A DNA stretch of 11,606 nt from assembly GCA_005881495.1 (NCBI GenBank), contig VBHI01000179.1:1-11606 (forward strand). The letters are read 5' to 3'. Origin of the DNA: Chloroflexota bacterium (lineage in GTDB: Bacteria; Chloroflexota; Ktedonobacteria; Ktedonobacterales; Ktedonobacteraceae). The notes below the pieces were generated by a model, which was not told the DNA's origin, did not search any database, and saw only the letters and a program-made list of their open reading frames with translations. Shown in pieces: positions 5,501 through 11,606 of this stretch; the first letter of the stretch is position 1, and every line of letters starts with the position of its first letter. The position numbers and the translations under genes were made by a program.

Positions 5501-6289
5501 CTACAGATGAGCGTGAAGGGTAGCAGCCGCCTGCTCCAGGGTAGCGATGGTCAGGGACTGGGTCGAGCCCAGCCGCAGGTTGTAGGTGTGACTGCGAATG
5601 GAGCGATGAGCGCGCCAAGCGGCCCTGGGCAAGCGCTCGACCTCGCGATTAGCGGTCAAACGACCCTGTTTTCCCACAAAGCGAAACGACGAAATGGTCG
5701 CCAGCCAGGCAAACCATTGGGGGGTATCGGGCTCAAGGGCGAGCAGACCGTGCGTAGGGCAAATCACCACGTAGGTCCCCTGGCTCCCATATTCGATGAG
5801 CGGTAACACCTGAACCGAGGGCGCTGGCTGCTTCGCGCGCGACGAAGCGGCTGGACGAGACCTGGCCGACGCCTTGGTCGGGGTGGGTGAACCCAGCCGC
5901 GCGGCTCTGCGTTGGGCAGGGGGGATGGTGACTGCTGGCCGGGGTGAGTGCGGCTGCACCAGCGTCGTGAGTTCGGCCAGTTGCTGCTGCAAAGCCGCGA
6001 TCTGGGCTGGGAGTGCGCTGAGCGTCTAGAGCGCCGTGATGAGCTCAGCTAAGAGCTCAGGCGACGTCTCTGCTGGTGCAGTGGGTGCAGGCCGCTCCCC
6101 TGGCAGAGCAGGAAGGCTGCGATGATGGGCGGCGGCGAGCAGGAGCAGGTGGTCGCGTGTCAGCCCTTTGAGGCGGGCATCGGTGGGATGCGGCTCAAGG
6201 GTGAGCTGGGCCTGGGCCAGCCAGCGATGCAAGGTTTTGGGATCAATGGCCAGCAGACGGCAACCGTCGGCCAAAGACAGCATGGTCAT
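5501..6289 (-). pseudogene. Helix-turn-helix protein gene split by an in-frame amber codon
   Basis: The ATG at 6289 has a strong ribosome binding site (AAAGGAG, 7-base spacing) and starts an 87-codon frame that ends at TAG (6026-6028). The same frame then continues without another stop to 5501, giving 262 codons in all. The first part has a helix-turn-helix resembling MerR or excisionase proteins (LSLADGCRLLAIDPKTLHRW, about residues 5-24). The region around the stop is a continuous coiled coil: PELLAELITAL, stop, then TLSALPAQIAALQQQLAEL. A basic Ala/Pro/Ser linker follows, then a C-terminal domain containing PQWFAWLATISSFRFVGKQG, WRAHRSIRSHTYNLRLG and SLTIATLEQAAATL. From memory that last domain resembles one at the N-terminus of Ktedonobacterial LuxR/MalT-like regulators. 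A single GAG-to-TAG or CAG-to-TAG change would explain the break. Its function is unknown; a DNA-binding accessory factor of a mobile element is possible. Confidence 0.7.
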
Positions 6290-6489
6290 GGGGCAACTCC
6301 TTTCGTGTTGCAGGTGACAAAGACGACAACAGGCCCGGGAAACTCCTGGGAGTTTTCCGCAGAAATGTCCTGGGAGTTTTCCCTGGTGCTTTCTCGGGAA
6401 GGTTCCGTGGAGATGTCCTGGGAGTTTTCCCCAGAGATGTCCAGAGAACCAAGATCAGCGGTCTCATGGAACGCAAGGCCACGAGACAC
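6286..6489 (-). CDS. Small hypothetical protein with repeated ENSQDIS peptides
   Basis: I do not recognise this protein. The best start is a GTG at 6489, five bases after GGAGG; a TTG at 6501 is possible. The product has 67 residues, beginning MSRGLAFHETADLGSLDISG, with three copies of ENSQ, two as ENSQDIS and one as ENSQEF, separated by TEPSREST-like linkers. The C-terminal stretch GPVVVFVTCNTKG is hydrophobic. Its TGA overlaps the ATG of the helix-turn-helix gene (ATGA), and the downstream gene's ribosome binding site lies within it, which suggests translational coupling. The peptide repeats reflect DNA repeats at 6346-6442, so the frame could equally be an accident of a repeated regulatory region. 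Confidence 0.4.
   Translation of the reverse strand: MSRGLAFHETADLGSLDISGENSQDISTEPSRESTRENSQDISAENSQEFPGPVVVFVTCNTKGVAP
6346..6442. repeat. Short direct repeats, iteron-like
   Basis: CTGGGAGTTTTCC occurs three times (6346-6358, 6370-6382, 6418-6430). The last two are extended to ATGTCCTGGGAGTTTTCC, and a partial unit GAGATGTCC lies at 6434-6442. The leftmost copy is part of an inverted repeat AAACTCC-TG-GGAGTTT. Start-to-start spacing is 24 and 48 bases. The repeats could be binding sites for the adjacent helix-turn-helix protein or for a recombinase, or only the source of the peptide repeats in the ORF above. Confidence 0.75.
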
Positions 6490-6508
6490 ACGAGCCTCCA
6501 AGCAAGGC

Positions 6509-6776
6509 TTAGCCGGCTTTCTGGCGACGCCGACGATGATAATAGCCCGCCCAATACTGATGGGCTCGCCGAAAGCTCGACCACTGACAAATCAGAGGCG
6601 CACAAGAGGGGGCGGGCCAGATGAGGCGAGCGAGCAAATGACGGACTTCTGAGGAGGAAAGAGGGACGAGAGGCGGCGAGGGAACGGGCTCCACTGGCGG
6701 GCAATGATGACGGCTGTCCTGGACAGAGAGGCTCAGCAGAAAGGCAGAGGCCAGCATGACGAGGGTGATATGTATG
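6509..6776 (-). pseudogene. IS701-family transposase, C-terminal fragment
   Basis: Read on the minus strand from the element boundary, the frame gives HITLVMLASAFLLSL, then a proline-rich linker, EVRHLLARLIWPAPS and FRRAHQYWAGYYHRRRRQ before the stop at 6509. This is the ordinary C-terminus of IS701-type transposases in this kind of genome (hydrophobic helix, then VR.LL..L.W, then a W/F-RR-HQ...YH basic tail). It continues what is missing from the gene at 10464-11606, which stops being family-like after GWYRH. The two are therefore halves of one gene, separated by the recombinase element at 6777-10463. The fragment has no start of its own and should not be functional. Confidence 0.8.
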
Positions 6777-6792
6777 TTATTCGGAATAGACC
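6777..6792 (+). repeat. Left terminal inverted repeat of the recombinase element
   Basis: TTATTCGGAATAGACC matches the reverse complement of 10448-10463 with one difference. The stop of the second recombinase gene is only 21 bases inside it. Confidence 0.85.
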
Positions 6793-6813
6793 GTGCTCCC
6801 CTTTGAATCCTCT

Positions 6814-9117
6814 TCAGCCAGAAGAAGTGTTGAAGACGGTTAAGGGAATCCCGCGACTCACAGCCCCTTTCGCCCGTCTGCGGAGCGTCGTTGGTGGGAC
6901 GGTGTGTTGCGTTCGCTCGACTGCTGCTTCCAATTTGTGATAATCGTCCTGGACCGCAGCCAGTTCCTCCGTAGTCAGTTCTACGACCTCCATGAAGCGT
7001 TTGATCGTGGTCCGTGCTTCAATCAGTTGTGCCTGCTCTTTGGGCACAACGAACGGGCATTTGATACACGCCATGCGGTACAGGCACGAAGACCAGTCTG
7101 GATTCCCGCATAGCCCGTGTTCGCCGAGCACATAGTAGATGTTCACCTGCCCATTGGCCTCCGCTTGCGTATCCACTAACGCCTCGATCAAGCGACTGTT
7201 CCGCTCGGCCTGCGTGTAAGCTGCTGCCAGTTTGGTTGGTTTGACCCGTGCGTAATGTTGAGTGGTTCCAGGATCTTTGTGTCCTAACCACTGCATCAAC
7301 TCCAAAATGGAAAGCCCTTCCGGCGCGTTGTAGAGCAGCGTTGCGAGCGTCGCTCGGGCTCGATGACTGGTAATCGCTCCTCGCTCATCTACTCGGGGAA
7401 TGCCGGCGCGCTCGCAGAGCAACGGGATCAGCCTGGCGTTGAGATACTCTCTGCCAACAGACTTGCCACGATGCGCGAACAGATACGCCGTTTGTGTGCC
7501 GGTTTTCCGGTCGCCACGTGCTGGCTGTCCGGACGCCCGCTCTCGTTCCCACTCTGCAATGCGCTGTCCCACGATCGGATTGACCGGCTTCTGAAAGGTG
7601 GTCCCGGTTTTGTTCGTGGGAACGGTGAGAAAGCAGGTCGCTTCTCTGGGAAGCAGTTCCCCGGTTTCCGGGACGGTGACGGTTTCGCGTTGCCAGCGGA
7701 TGCAGCCCAGACGAAGACGGATGATCTCGTCTGAACGCAGCCCTGAATACACCCACACGGCTGCCAGGGCGCGCACAAAGGTGACGGGGTAGTAGACGGC
7801 GCCTGCCTTCGTCTGTGGCAGGTCCTTTTCCGTGAGGGTGAGCGCTGCATGAACCAGCTTGGCCCACAGCAGGGGATCGAGGTCGCGAGGATCGGGCCCG
7901 ATTTGATTGCGAATGCTGCGTGGAGTTCGGAAGACTCGCTGGGGATCAAAGCGTCGCGGGACAGTGTGCGGCTCCTCCTGGAGATCGCGAAAGAAGGCAC
8001 GCATGACTGAGAGTTGTTGCTCTCTGGTCCGAGCTGAGAGCGGCGTGCCGACCCGTCCTTTCAGGGTAGCACAATACTCCGGGATGCCAAAATCGCCCAC
8101 GTTCATCTGACCGACGGCCGCGACATACTCCGCTGCCAGGTGACTGGTCCACTGATGGGGCGTGTTGACCTCGGGATGTTCCTGTTTGAGCCAGCGCCCG
8201 GTTTGGAACAATTTGCCGACATATCGCCACTTCACCTTTGGGGTTAAATCAGAGAACCGATACCATTGCCAACACCAGCGCACCCACTCTGGGTCAACGC
8301 CGTCCGTGTTTCTGTGTTCAGGCAGGAGCTTGCGCTGTTCCTGGGCAGCAGGCAAGGGCGCATCAATGATCCCCAAGTGGGCCAGTGCTTTCGAGATGCG
8401 TTCCACAACGGCCCGCTTCGCCGGTGGTTCGAGTTGCTCGCGCAGGGCTTCGAGGTGGGCAGAGGTGACCTGTTCGAGAGAAGCACTCCGACAACTCAAG
8501 AAGACTTCCACCAGCACCGTTCTCAGAAGCGTGTGAGCCCCTGGAGTCTCAGCTCGATATCCCCATGTCAAGAGCGCCGAGGTCAGAGCATTCAGGGCCG
8601 TTTCTAGCTCGTCTTCTCCAAAGAGGAGACGCGCGAAGGCCAACGGAGAGACCTGGGTGAGGAAAGGAAACCAGAAATCGGTTGGAGGCCCGAGGAAGTA
8701 CGCAAGCGTCAGCAGTTGATAACAGGGCTGGCGATTCGCATTGGCGCTTGCATACCCACGAGGGTAGTGCTGGAGGACGTCGGTGAGCAAATCGGTCCAT
8801 TGCTGTTCAGACCAGGCCCAGTACATGGTCCTGAACTCGCCCATTCTTCGGCACAGGGCCGCAATGGTCATGAGGCACGATCGCCTGAGAAGACCCAGCG
8901 CATCGAAAATATCATACAGCGGCTGGAGGAGACGCACGAGCGAGCATTCCAGTTCCGGTGAGATGGGTGATCGTGGCCGGTCTGTCCACTGGACAAGCAG
9001 GCGTCCCAGTCCCTCTTGCTCACGATCAGTGAGACAGGGAGCACGATCATATCCTGTGAGATCCATGGCCCACAGTCGCCTCTGCTGGAGGCTCTCTTGC
9101 AAGCGTGGCCGACTCAT
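6814..9117 (-). CDS. Large tyrosine recombinase, Tn554 TnpB-like
   Basis: This 767-residue protein is a tyrosine site-specific recombinase that presumably acts with the recombinase encoded just upstream to excise and insert the element. The catalytic set is in the C-terminal half: Arg461 in YSGLRSDEIIRLRL, Lys503 in TNKTG, His585 and Arg588 in TSHRARATLATLL, His613 in LGHKDPGTT and the nucleophile Tyr622 in TQHYARV. After the catalytic domain comes a cysteine cluster (Cys670, Cys678, Cys684, Cys687) that may bind zinc, as in the tail of Tn554 TnpB, then a coiled coil at about 695-735. The first 350 residues are a long N-terminal region I do not recognise. It is longer than Tn554 TnpB (about 630). 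The ATG at 9117 overlaps the stop of the upstream recombinase (ATGA), so its translation is probably coupled. No catalytic residue is missing. Confidence 0.9.
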   Translation of the reverse strand: MSRPRLQESLQQRRLWAMDLTGYDRAPCLTDREQEGLGRLLVQWTDRPRSPISPELECSLVRLLQPLYDIFDALGLLRRSCLMTIAALCRRMGEFRTMYWAWSEQQWTDLLTDVLQHYPRGYASANANRQPCYQLLTLAYFLGPPTDFWFPFLTQVSPLAFARLLFGEDELETALNALTSALLTWGYRAETPGAHTLLRTVLVEVFLSCRSASLEQVTSAHLEALREQLEPPAKRAVVERISKALAHLGIIDAPLPAAQEQRKLLPEHRNTDGVDPEWVRWCWQWYRFSDLTPKVKWRYVGKLFQTGRWLKQEHPEVNTPHQWTSHLAAEYVAAVGQMNVGDFGIPEYCATLKGRVGTPLSARTREQQLSVMRAFFRDLQEEPHTVPRRFDPQRVFRTPRSIRNQIGPDPRDLDPLLWAKLVHAALTLTEKDLPQTKAGAVYYPVTFVRALAAVWVYSGLRSDEIIRLRLGCIRWQRETVTVPETGELLPREATCFLTVPTNKTGTTFQKPVNPIVGQRIAEWERERASGQPARGDRKTGTQTAYLFAHRGKSVGREYLNARLIPLLCERAGIPRVDERGAITSHRARATLATLLYNAPEGLSILELMQWLGHKDPGTTQHYARVKPTKLAAAYTQAERNSRLIEALVDTQAEANGQVNIYYVLGEHGLCGNPDWSSCLYRMACIKCPFVVPKEQAQLIEARTTIKRFMEVVELTTEELAAVQDDYHKLEAAVERTQHTVPPTTLRRRAKGAVSRGIPLTVFNTSSG

Positions 9118-10169
9118 GGGGCTTCCTCCGTTCGCAACCGTGTGAGCCGACGATCCAGATCCTGCAGACGGACCCGGACCTGTTCAGCGGTCTCTCGTCC
9201 GCTGAGCTGGATGTAGAGTTTGGTCGTCTCCAGGTTGCGGTGACCTGCATACTGCGCAATGGCGTGGATGTCCATCCCCGCCCTGGCCAGATCGGTTAAG
9301 CGAAGGTGACGAGGAGTATGGGTGGTAAAGCGATGCTGAAGCCCTGCCAGCTTAGCCAGGCGCGTGACCACCTTGTCCCAGCTCGAAGCATTCATGGCTT
9401 GTCCTCGATTCCGATCCGATTGGGAGCGGAAGAGAAAGCCGCCAGCGATTTCCTGCTCAGCACGCTCATGCAAATACTGCTGCAACAGGTGGCCTGCTAC
9501 CTCTCCATACATCACGACGCGCCCGCGGCCATTCTTGGCAATTTCTGGACGAATGGTAATCTGCTGATGAGGAAGCGAGAGGTCGAGCATCTGCAAGGCC
9601 ACCAGTTCACTTCGGCGTAAGGCCCCATCGTAGGCAAACACGAGCATGAGGCGGTTGCGCAACGGCTCCGGTCTGGCGACGTCCAGCAGACGATCCCACT
9701 CATCATCACCGGGCAGCCAGGGGAGGTGCTCGTAATGCCGTAGGATGCCCCGTTCTCGTTTCCCCGCAAATGCTCGGCCAGGCGTGAACTTGCCCTTCCC
9801 GACCGGATTGCGTTGATCAAGCCGGATGCACTCATCAATGAGGTAATCATAGAGCAATCGCACCACGGTCAAGCGCTGTTGCATGGTGCTGTTCGCCAGG
9901 CCCACCCCGGAATGAAGATAGCGGATATTGTCTCCTTTTGGATTGGGGCGGTGGGTCATGTCGTCAATGTAGGCGACAATATCGGCTTTCGTCGCTTCGA
10001 CAAACGGGCGTCCCGCTCGCAGACAAAAATCCAGGTAGTCATTGGCTCCTCGTCCGTAGGCATGAATCGTGTTGTGCGCTAAGCCCAGCATGGTCTGGAT
10101 CTCTAACCACTGGCGGGCATGAGGATTGTGGGCAACGGTCGGGTAGTATTCCCAGTGGATGCCGTCCAT
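9114..10169 (-). CDS. Tyrosine recombinase, Tn554 TnpA-like
   Basis: I choose the ATG at 10169 (MDGIHWEYYP; 351 residues) because GAGGGG lies at suitable spacing before it; the frame is open to 10208 with poorer starts. The N-terminal part (about 15-120) is a SAM-like core-binding domain with HNTIHAYGRGANDYLDF. The catalytic residues are Arg185 in GALRRSELVAL, Lys212 in AKNGRGR, His284 and Arg287 in THTPRHLRLTDL, His310 in YAGHRNLETT and the nucleophile Tyr319 in KLYIQLSG. All are present, so it should be active. It is the first of two overlapping recombinase genes filling the element. The size and pairing match TnpA of Tn554-type transposons; an ordinary XerC/D-like phage integrase is the alternative, less likely given the partner gene. 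Confidence 0.9.
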   Translation of the reverse strand: MDGIHWEYYPTVAHNPHARQWLEIQTMLGLAHNTIHAYGRGANDYLDFCLRAGRPFVEATKADIVAYIDDMTHRPNPKGDNIRYLHSGVGLANSTMQQRLTVVRLLYDYLIDECIRLDQRNPVGKGKFTPGRAFAGKRERGILRHYEHLPWLPGDDEWDRLLDVARPEPLRNRLMLVFAYDGALRRSELVALQMLDLSLPHQQITIRPEIAKNGRGRVVMYGEVAGHLLQQYLHERAEQEIAGGFLFRSQSDRNRGQAMNASSWDKVVTRLAKLAGLQHRFTTHTPRHLRLTDLARAGMDIHAIAQYAGHRNLETTKLYIQLSGRETAEQVRVRLQDLDRRLTRLRTEEAP

Positions 10170-10283
10170 GGGTGATCCCCTCTCGCTTCTTCGGGATCTT
10201 CTCATCAAGGGAGTAAACGTAATGAGGGACAGCGCTACGAGAAAAAATGTTCTAAAAGAGATATTACCACATCGGGCAAGAGA

Positions 10284-10296
10284 GGTCTATTCCGAA
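10284..10296 (+). repeat. Subterminal copy of the terminal motif
   Basis: GGTCTATTCCGAA repeats the core of the right terminal repeat (GGTCTATTCCAAATAA) in the same orientation, 164 bases further inside. It matches the left-end version (with CCGAA) better than the right end does. It is probably an accessory recombinase binding site or a trace of an earlier end. Confidence 0.7.
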
Positions 10297-10359
10297 GAAA
10301 ATGCCTTCCTCGCTGAAGCCCCTGCTCTGCAAGCCTGAATGCCACAAATCCCAGGGAGT

Positions 10360-10380
10360 CTGAGGGGCTGTGCTCCTCAG
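10360..10380. repeat. Hairpin in the recombinase element end
   Basis: CTGAGGGG (10360-10367) pairs with CTCCTCAG (10373-10380) with one G-T pair and a five-base loop. It lies five bases from the next hairpin. Confidence 0.55.
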
Positions 10381-10385
10381 CGGGG

Positions 10386-10409
10386 GTCCAGGGGGCTGGC
10401 CCCCTGGAC
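10386..10409. repeat. Perfect 11-bp stem hairpin in the recombinase element end
   Basis: GTCCAGGGGGC (10386-10396) is exactly complementary to GCCCCCTGGAC (10399-10409) with TG between. As no T-run follows, it is more likely a protein-binding or structural site than a terminator, although it could shield the element's genes from outside transcription. Confidence 0.8.
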
Positions 10410-10447
10410 GAAGCCGCGCGAAGTGGAGAGCCTTGACTGGTGTGTAT

Positions 10448-10463
10448 GGTCTATTCCAAATAA
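10448..10463 (-). repeat. Right terminal inverted repeat of the recombinase element
   Basis: Read on the minus strand this is TTATTTGGAATAGACC, one base different from the left end at 6777-6792. It adds a short false tail and a stop codon (10451-10453) to the interrupted IS701 gene. Confidence 0.85.
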
Positions 10464-11606
10464 TGACGATACCACCCAAGGTAGCTGCGGACTTCATACT
10501 GATCGAGGCCAAGAGCTTTGGCATTTTCCAGGTCGACCTCAATCGACCAGCGGGCTCCGATGGCCAGAACTATCGTGTGCAGGGAGGTCCCAAGCGGTGC
10601 GAAGATCAGGTAATAAGCCTTTTGGCTTGGGTCGTCCAGGTAACGGCGGATCACCAGCCAGTGACAGTGATCGACTGTGCCGTGAAGAACCAGGGGCCGG
10701 ATGGCCCAATCAAAGTATCTCTCGCCTTTGGTCCCCTGGCTCATCGAGAGCCGCTGCCAGTCCTGGGGCTTGAATTCCTGCTGCTCGATGCTTGCCACCT
10801 CGGCCAGTTGGTATGCGCCCTGGGCGGTCTGAATGCAGACCACTTCATTGGCAGGGACTGCCAGCGCGTAGGAGAAACCCTGTGCTTCCAGGAAGACACG
10901 CAGGTCGGGGCAGTGACCGTACACCGTATCGGCCACCACCCAACTGATCGGCAGCGAGGCGGACTGTGCGCGCTCGACCATGCGTTGGGCCAACTCGGGT
11001 TTGGTCTGAAACGTGACCGTCTCGGGGATATGAACCGCCTGCCTGCGAGCCGCATCAGTGCACCAGTCTTCTGGCAGGTACAAGGCGCGATCGATGAGGG
11101 CATGTCCGGCAGCGGTGACATAGGACAGGAAGACACCCACTTGACAGTTGTCCACCTGTCCGGTCGCGCCGCAGTACTGCTTCTGGACTCCGGCAGAATG
11201 GCTGCCCCGTTTGGGAAAGCCACTCTCATCCATCACGAGCACAGGAAAAGGAGCGTGGGGCACATCAGGGCTCTGCTCACCGCTCTGCAGCAGCGATGGT
11301 GGGCTCAGGCAATGCAGGATGAACGTGCGCACTTCGTCACGAACGCCCTCTTCATCCCAGATGGCCCGCGAAAGCAGGCGTTGCATGCCATAGGGACGAG
11401 CTTGTTTGGCGTGTTCGGCGATCTGCCAGCTATTTTTTCTGGGGATCAGGCTTCCGATGGCTTGGAGGTACAGCAGCGCGTGGTGACGTGGCTCGGAGCG
11501 AGCGAAGCAGGCGGCGATGCGCTGGTGCAGGTGGCGCAAGGCCAGGGGCCAGCCGCTGACCTGCTGGAGGAAGGGTTGCAGTTGCGGATCGGTGGTAGAC
11601 TGAAAG
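10464..11606 (-). pseudogene. IS701-family transposase, N-terminal and central part, interrupted and cut by window edge
   Basis: The minus-strand frame is open from the right window edge down to the recombinase element. It carries the IS701 DDE signature: FPVLVMDESGFPKRG with the first Asp, then VQKQYCGATGQVDNCQVGVF; WVVADTVYG with the second Asp; and RWSIEVDLENAKALGLDQYEVRS with the Glu. The family-like sequence ends at GWYRH, followed by three foreign codons and a stop made by the inserted element's terminal repeat. The remaining C-terminus (HITLVM onward) is at 6509-6776. The true start lies beyond the window; the TTG at 11539 is only the first possible start codon within it. The catalytic residues survive, but the missing C-terminal helix and basic tail make activity doubtful. 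Confidence 0.85.

Larger units (their letters stand above)
6777..10463. mobile_element. Two-recombinase transposon with 16-bp inverted ends, inserted in an IS701 gene
   Basis: The left end reads inward TTATTCGGAATAGACC (6777-6792) and the right end reads inward TTATTTGGAATAGACC (complement of 10448-10463): 15 of 16 bases match. Between them lie exactly two genes, both tyrosine recombinases on the minus strand, plus about 280 noncoding bases at the right. The flanks are the two halves of an IS701-type transposase gene, which confirms the boundaries independently. The gene pair recalls tnpA and tnpB of Tn554, but Tn554 also has tnpC and is not known for such inverted ends. No cargo gene is visible, so it is about as small as such an element could be. 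Confidence 0.85.
10170..10463. other. Noncoding right end of the recombinase element
   Basis: This region lies upstream of the recombinase genes and should hold their promoter and the recombinase binding sites. It contains a second GGTCTATTCCGAA motif, two hairpins and the terminal repeat. No credible coding frame is seen. Confidence 0.65.

Noticed and set aside
4975..5510. Open frames across the B and C CRISPR segments with repeated peptides
   Set aside because: The repeated peptides (such as NPNGLP or NGLGSPFGFET) are translations of the CRISPR repeats, not a protein.
6026..6028. Amber codon as a programmed amino-acid insertion (for example pyrrolysine)
   Set aside because: No supporting recoding structure or machinery is visible; a point mutation is the simpler explanation.
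6122..6704. Overlapping frames of 176 (plus) and 153 (minus) codons between the HTH gene and the IS701 fragment
   Set aside because: Their translations are low-complexity shadows that overlap better-supported frames and have no recognisable domain.
6814..10169. RIT element (three recombinases in a row)
   Set aside because: Only two recombinase genes lie between the inverted ends, and the element borders are fixed by the interrupted IS701 gene.

Overview
The window reads as an accessory, mobile-element-rich stretch of a bacterial chromosome. The best guess for the host is a Ktedonobacteria-type Chloroflexota. This rests on remembered features: a dense mix of insertion sequences, 37-bp CRISPR repeats with an ATTGAAA-type 3' end, and a C-terminal 'AYR...YLG' domain in the gene at 5501-6289 that I associate with Ktedonobacterial regulators. 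It is an inference and no taxonomic marker is present.

Left part (1-2919). The window opens inside a TnpB (IS200/IS605 OrfB) gene running off the left edge on the minus strand, with a GC hairpin upstream that looks like an element end. A plus-strand run follows: an AroE-family shikimate dehydrogenase-like gene, then cas1 (TTG start) and cas2. No Cas6, Cas3, Cas10, Cas9 or other effector gene is present, so this is an isolated adaptation module that would need processing and interference proteins from elsewhere.

CRISPR part (2920-5419). Behind cas2 lies a leader with a good promoter (TTGCGT, 17 bp, TACACT), then one composite array built from three different 37-bp repeat families in the same orientation: A (5 repeats), B (2 repeats) and C (one truncated plus 4 full). 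Both junctions between families are abnormal (a 26-bp spacer, then an 18-bp spacer joined to a repeat lacking its first 12 bp). This suggests that leaderless remnants of two arrays were fused behind array A. A complete 1,499-bp DDE insertion sequence (3493-4991) sits inside the first B repeat, with matching inverted ends and a perfect 8-bp target duplication (CGATTGAG), so the ancestral repeat can be rebuilt exactly.

Right part (5501-11606, all genes on minus). A helix-turn-helix gene is split by one in-frame amber codon. Just upstream of it is a small ORF with repeated ENSQDIS peptides whose stop overlaps the HTH start (ATGA). Then comes a nested structure: an IS701-family transposase gene cut into two pieces (6509-6776 and 10464 to the right edge) by a 3,687-bp element bounded by 16-bp inverted repeats. 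That element carries two large tyrosine recombinase genes overlapping by ATGA, similar in layout to the tnpA/tnpB pair of Tn554, and a noncoding end with a third copy of the terminal motif and two strong hairpins.

The window combines a CRISPR adaptation locus under repeated attack by transposons with at least four unrelated mobile elements. The least ordinary parts are the three-family array, the insertion inside a CRISPR repeat, and the two-recombinase transposon.
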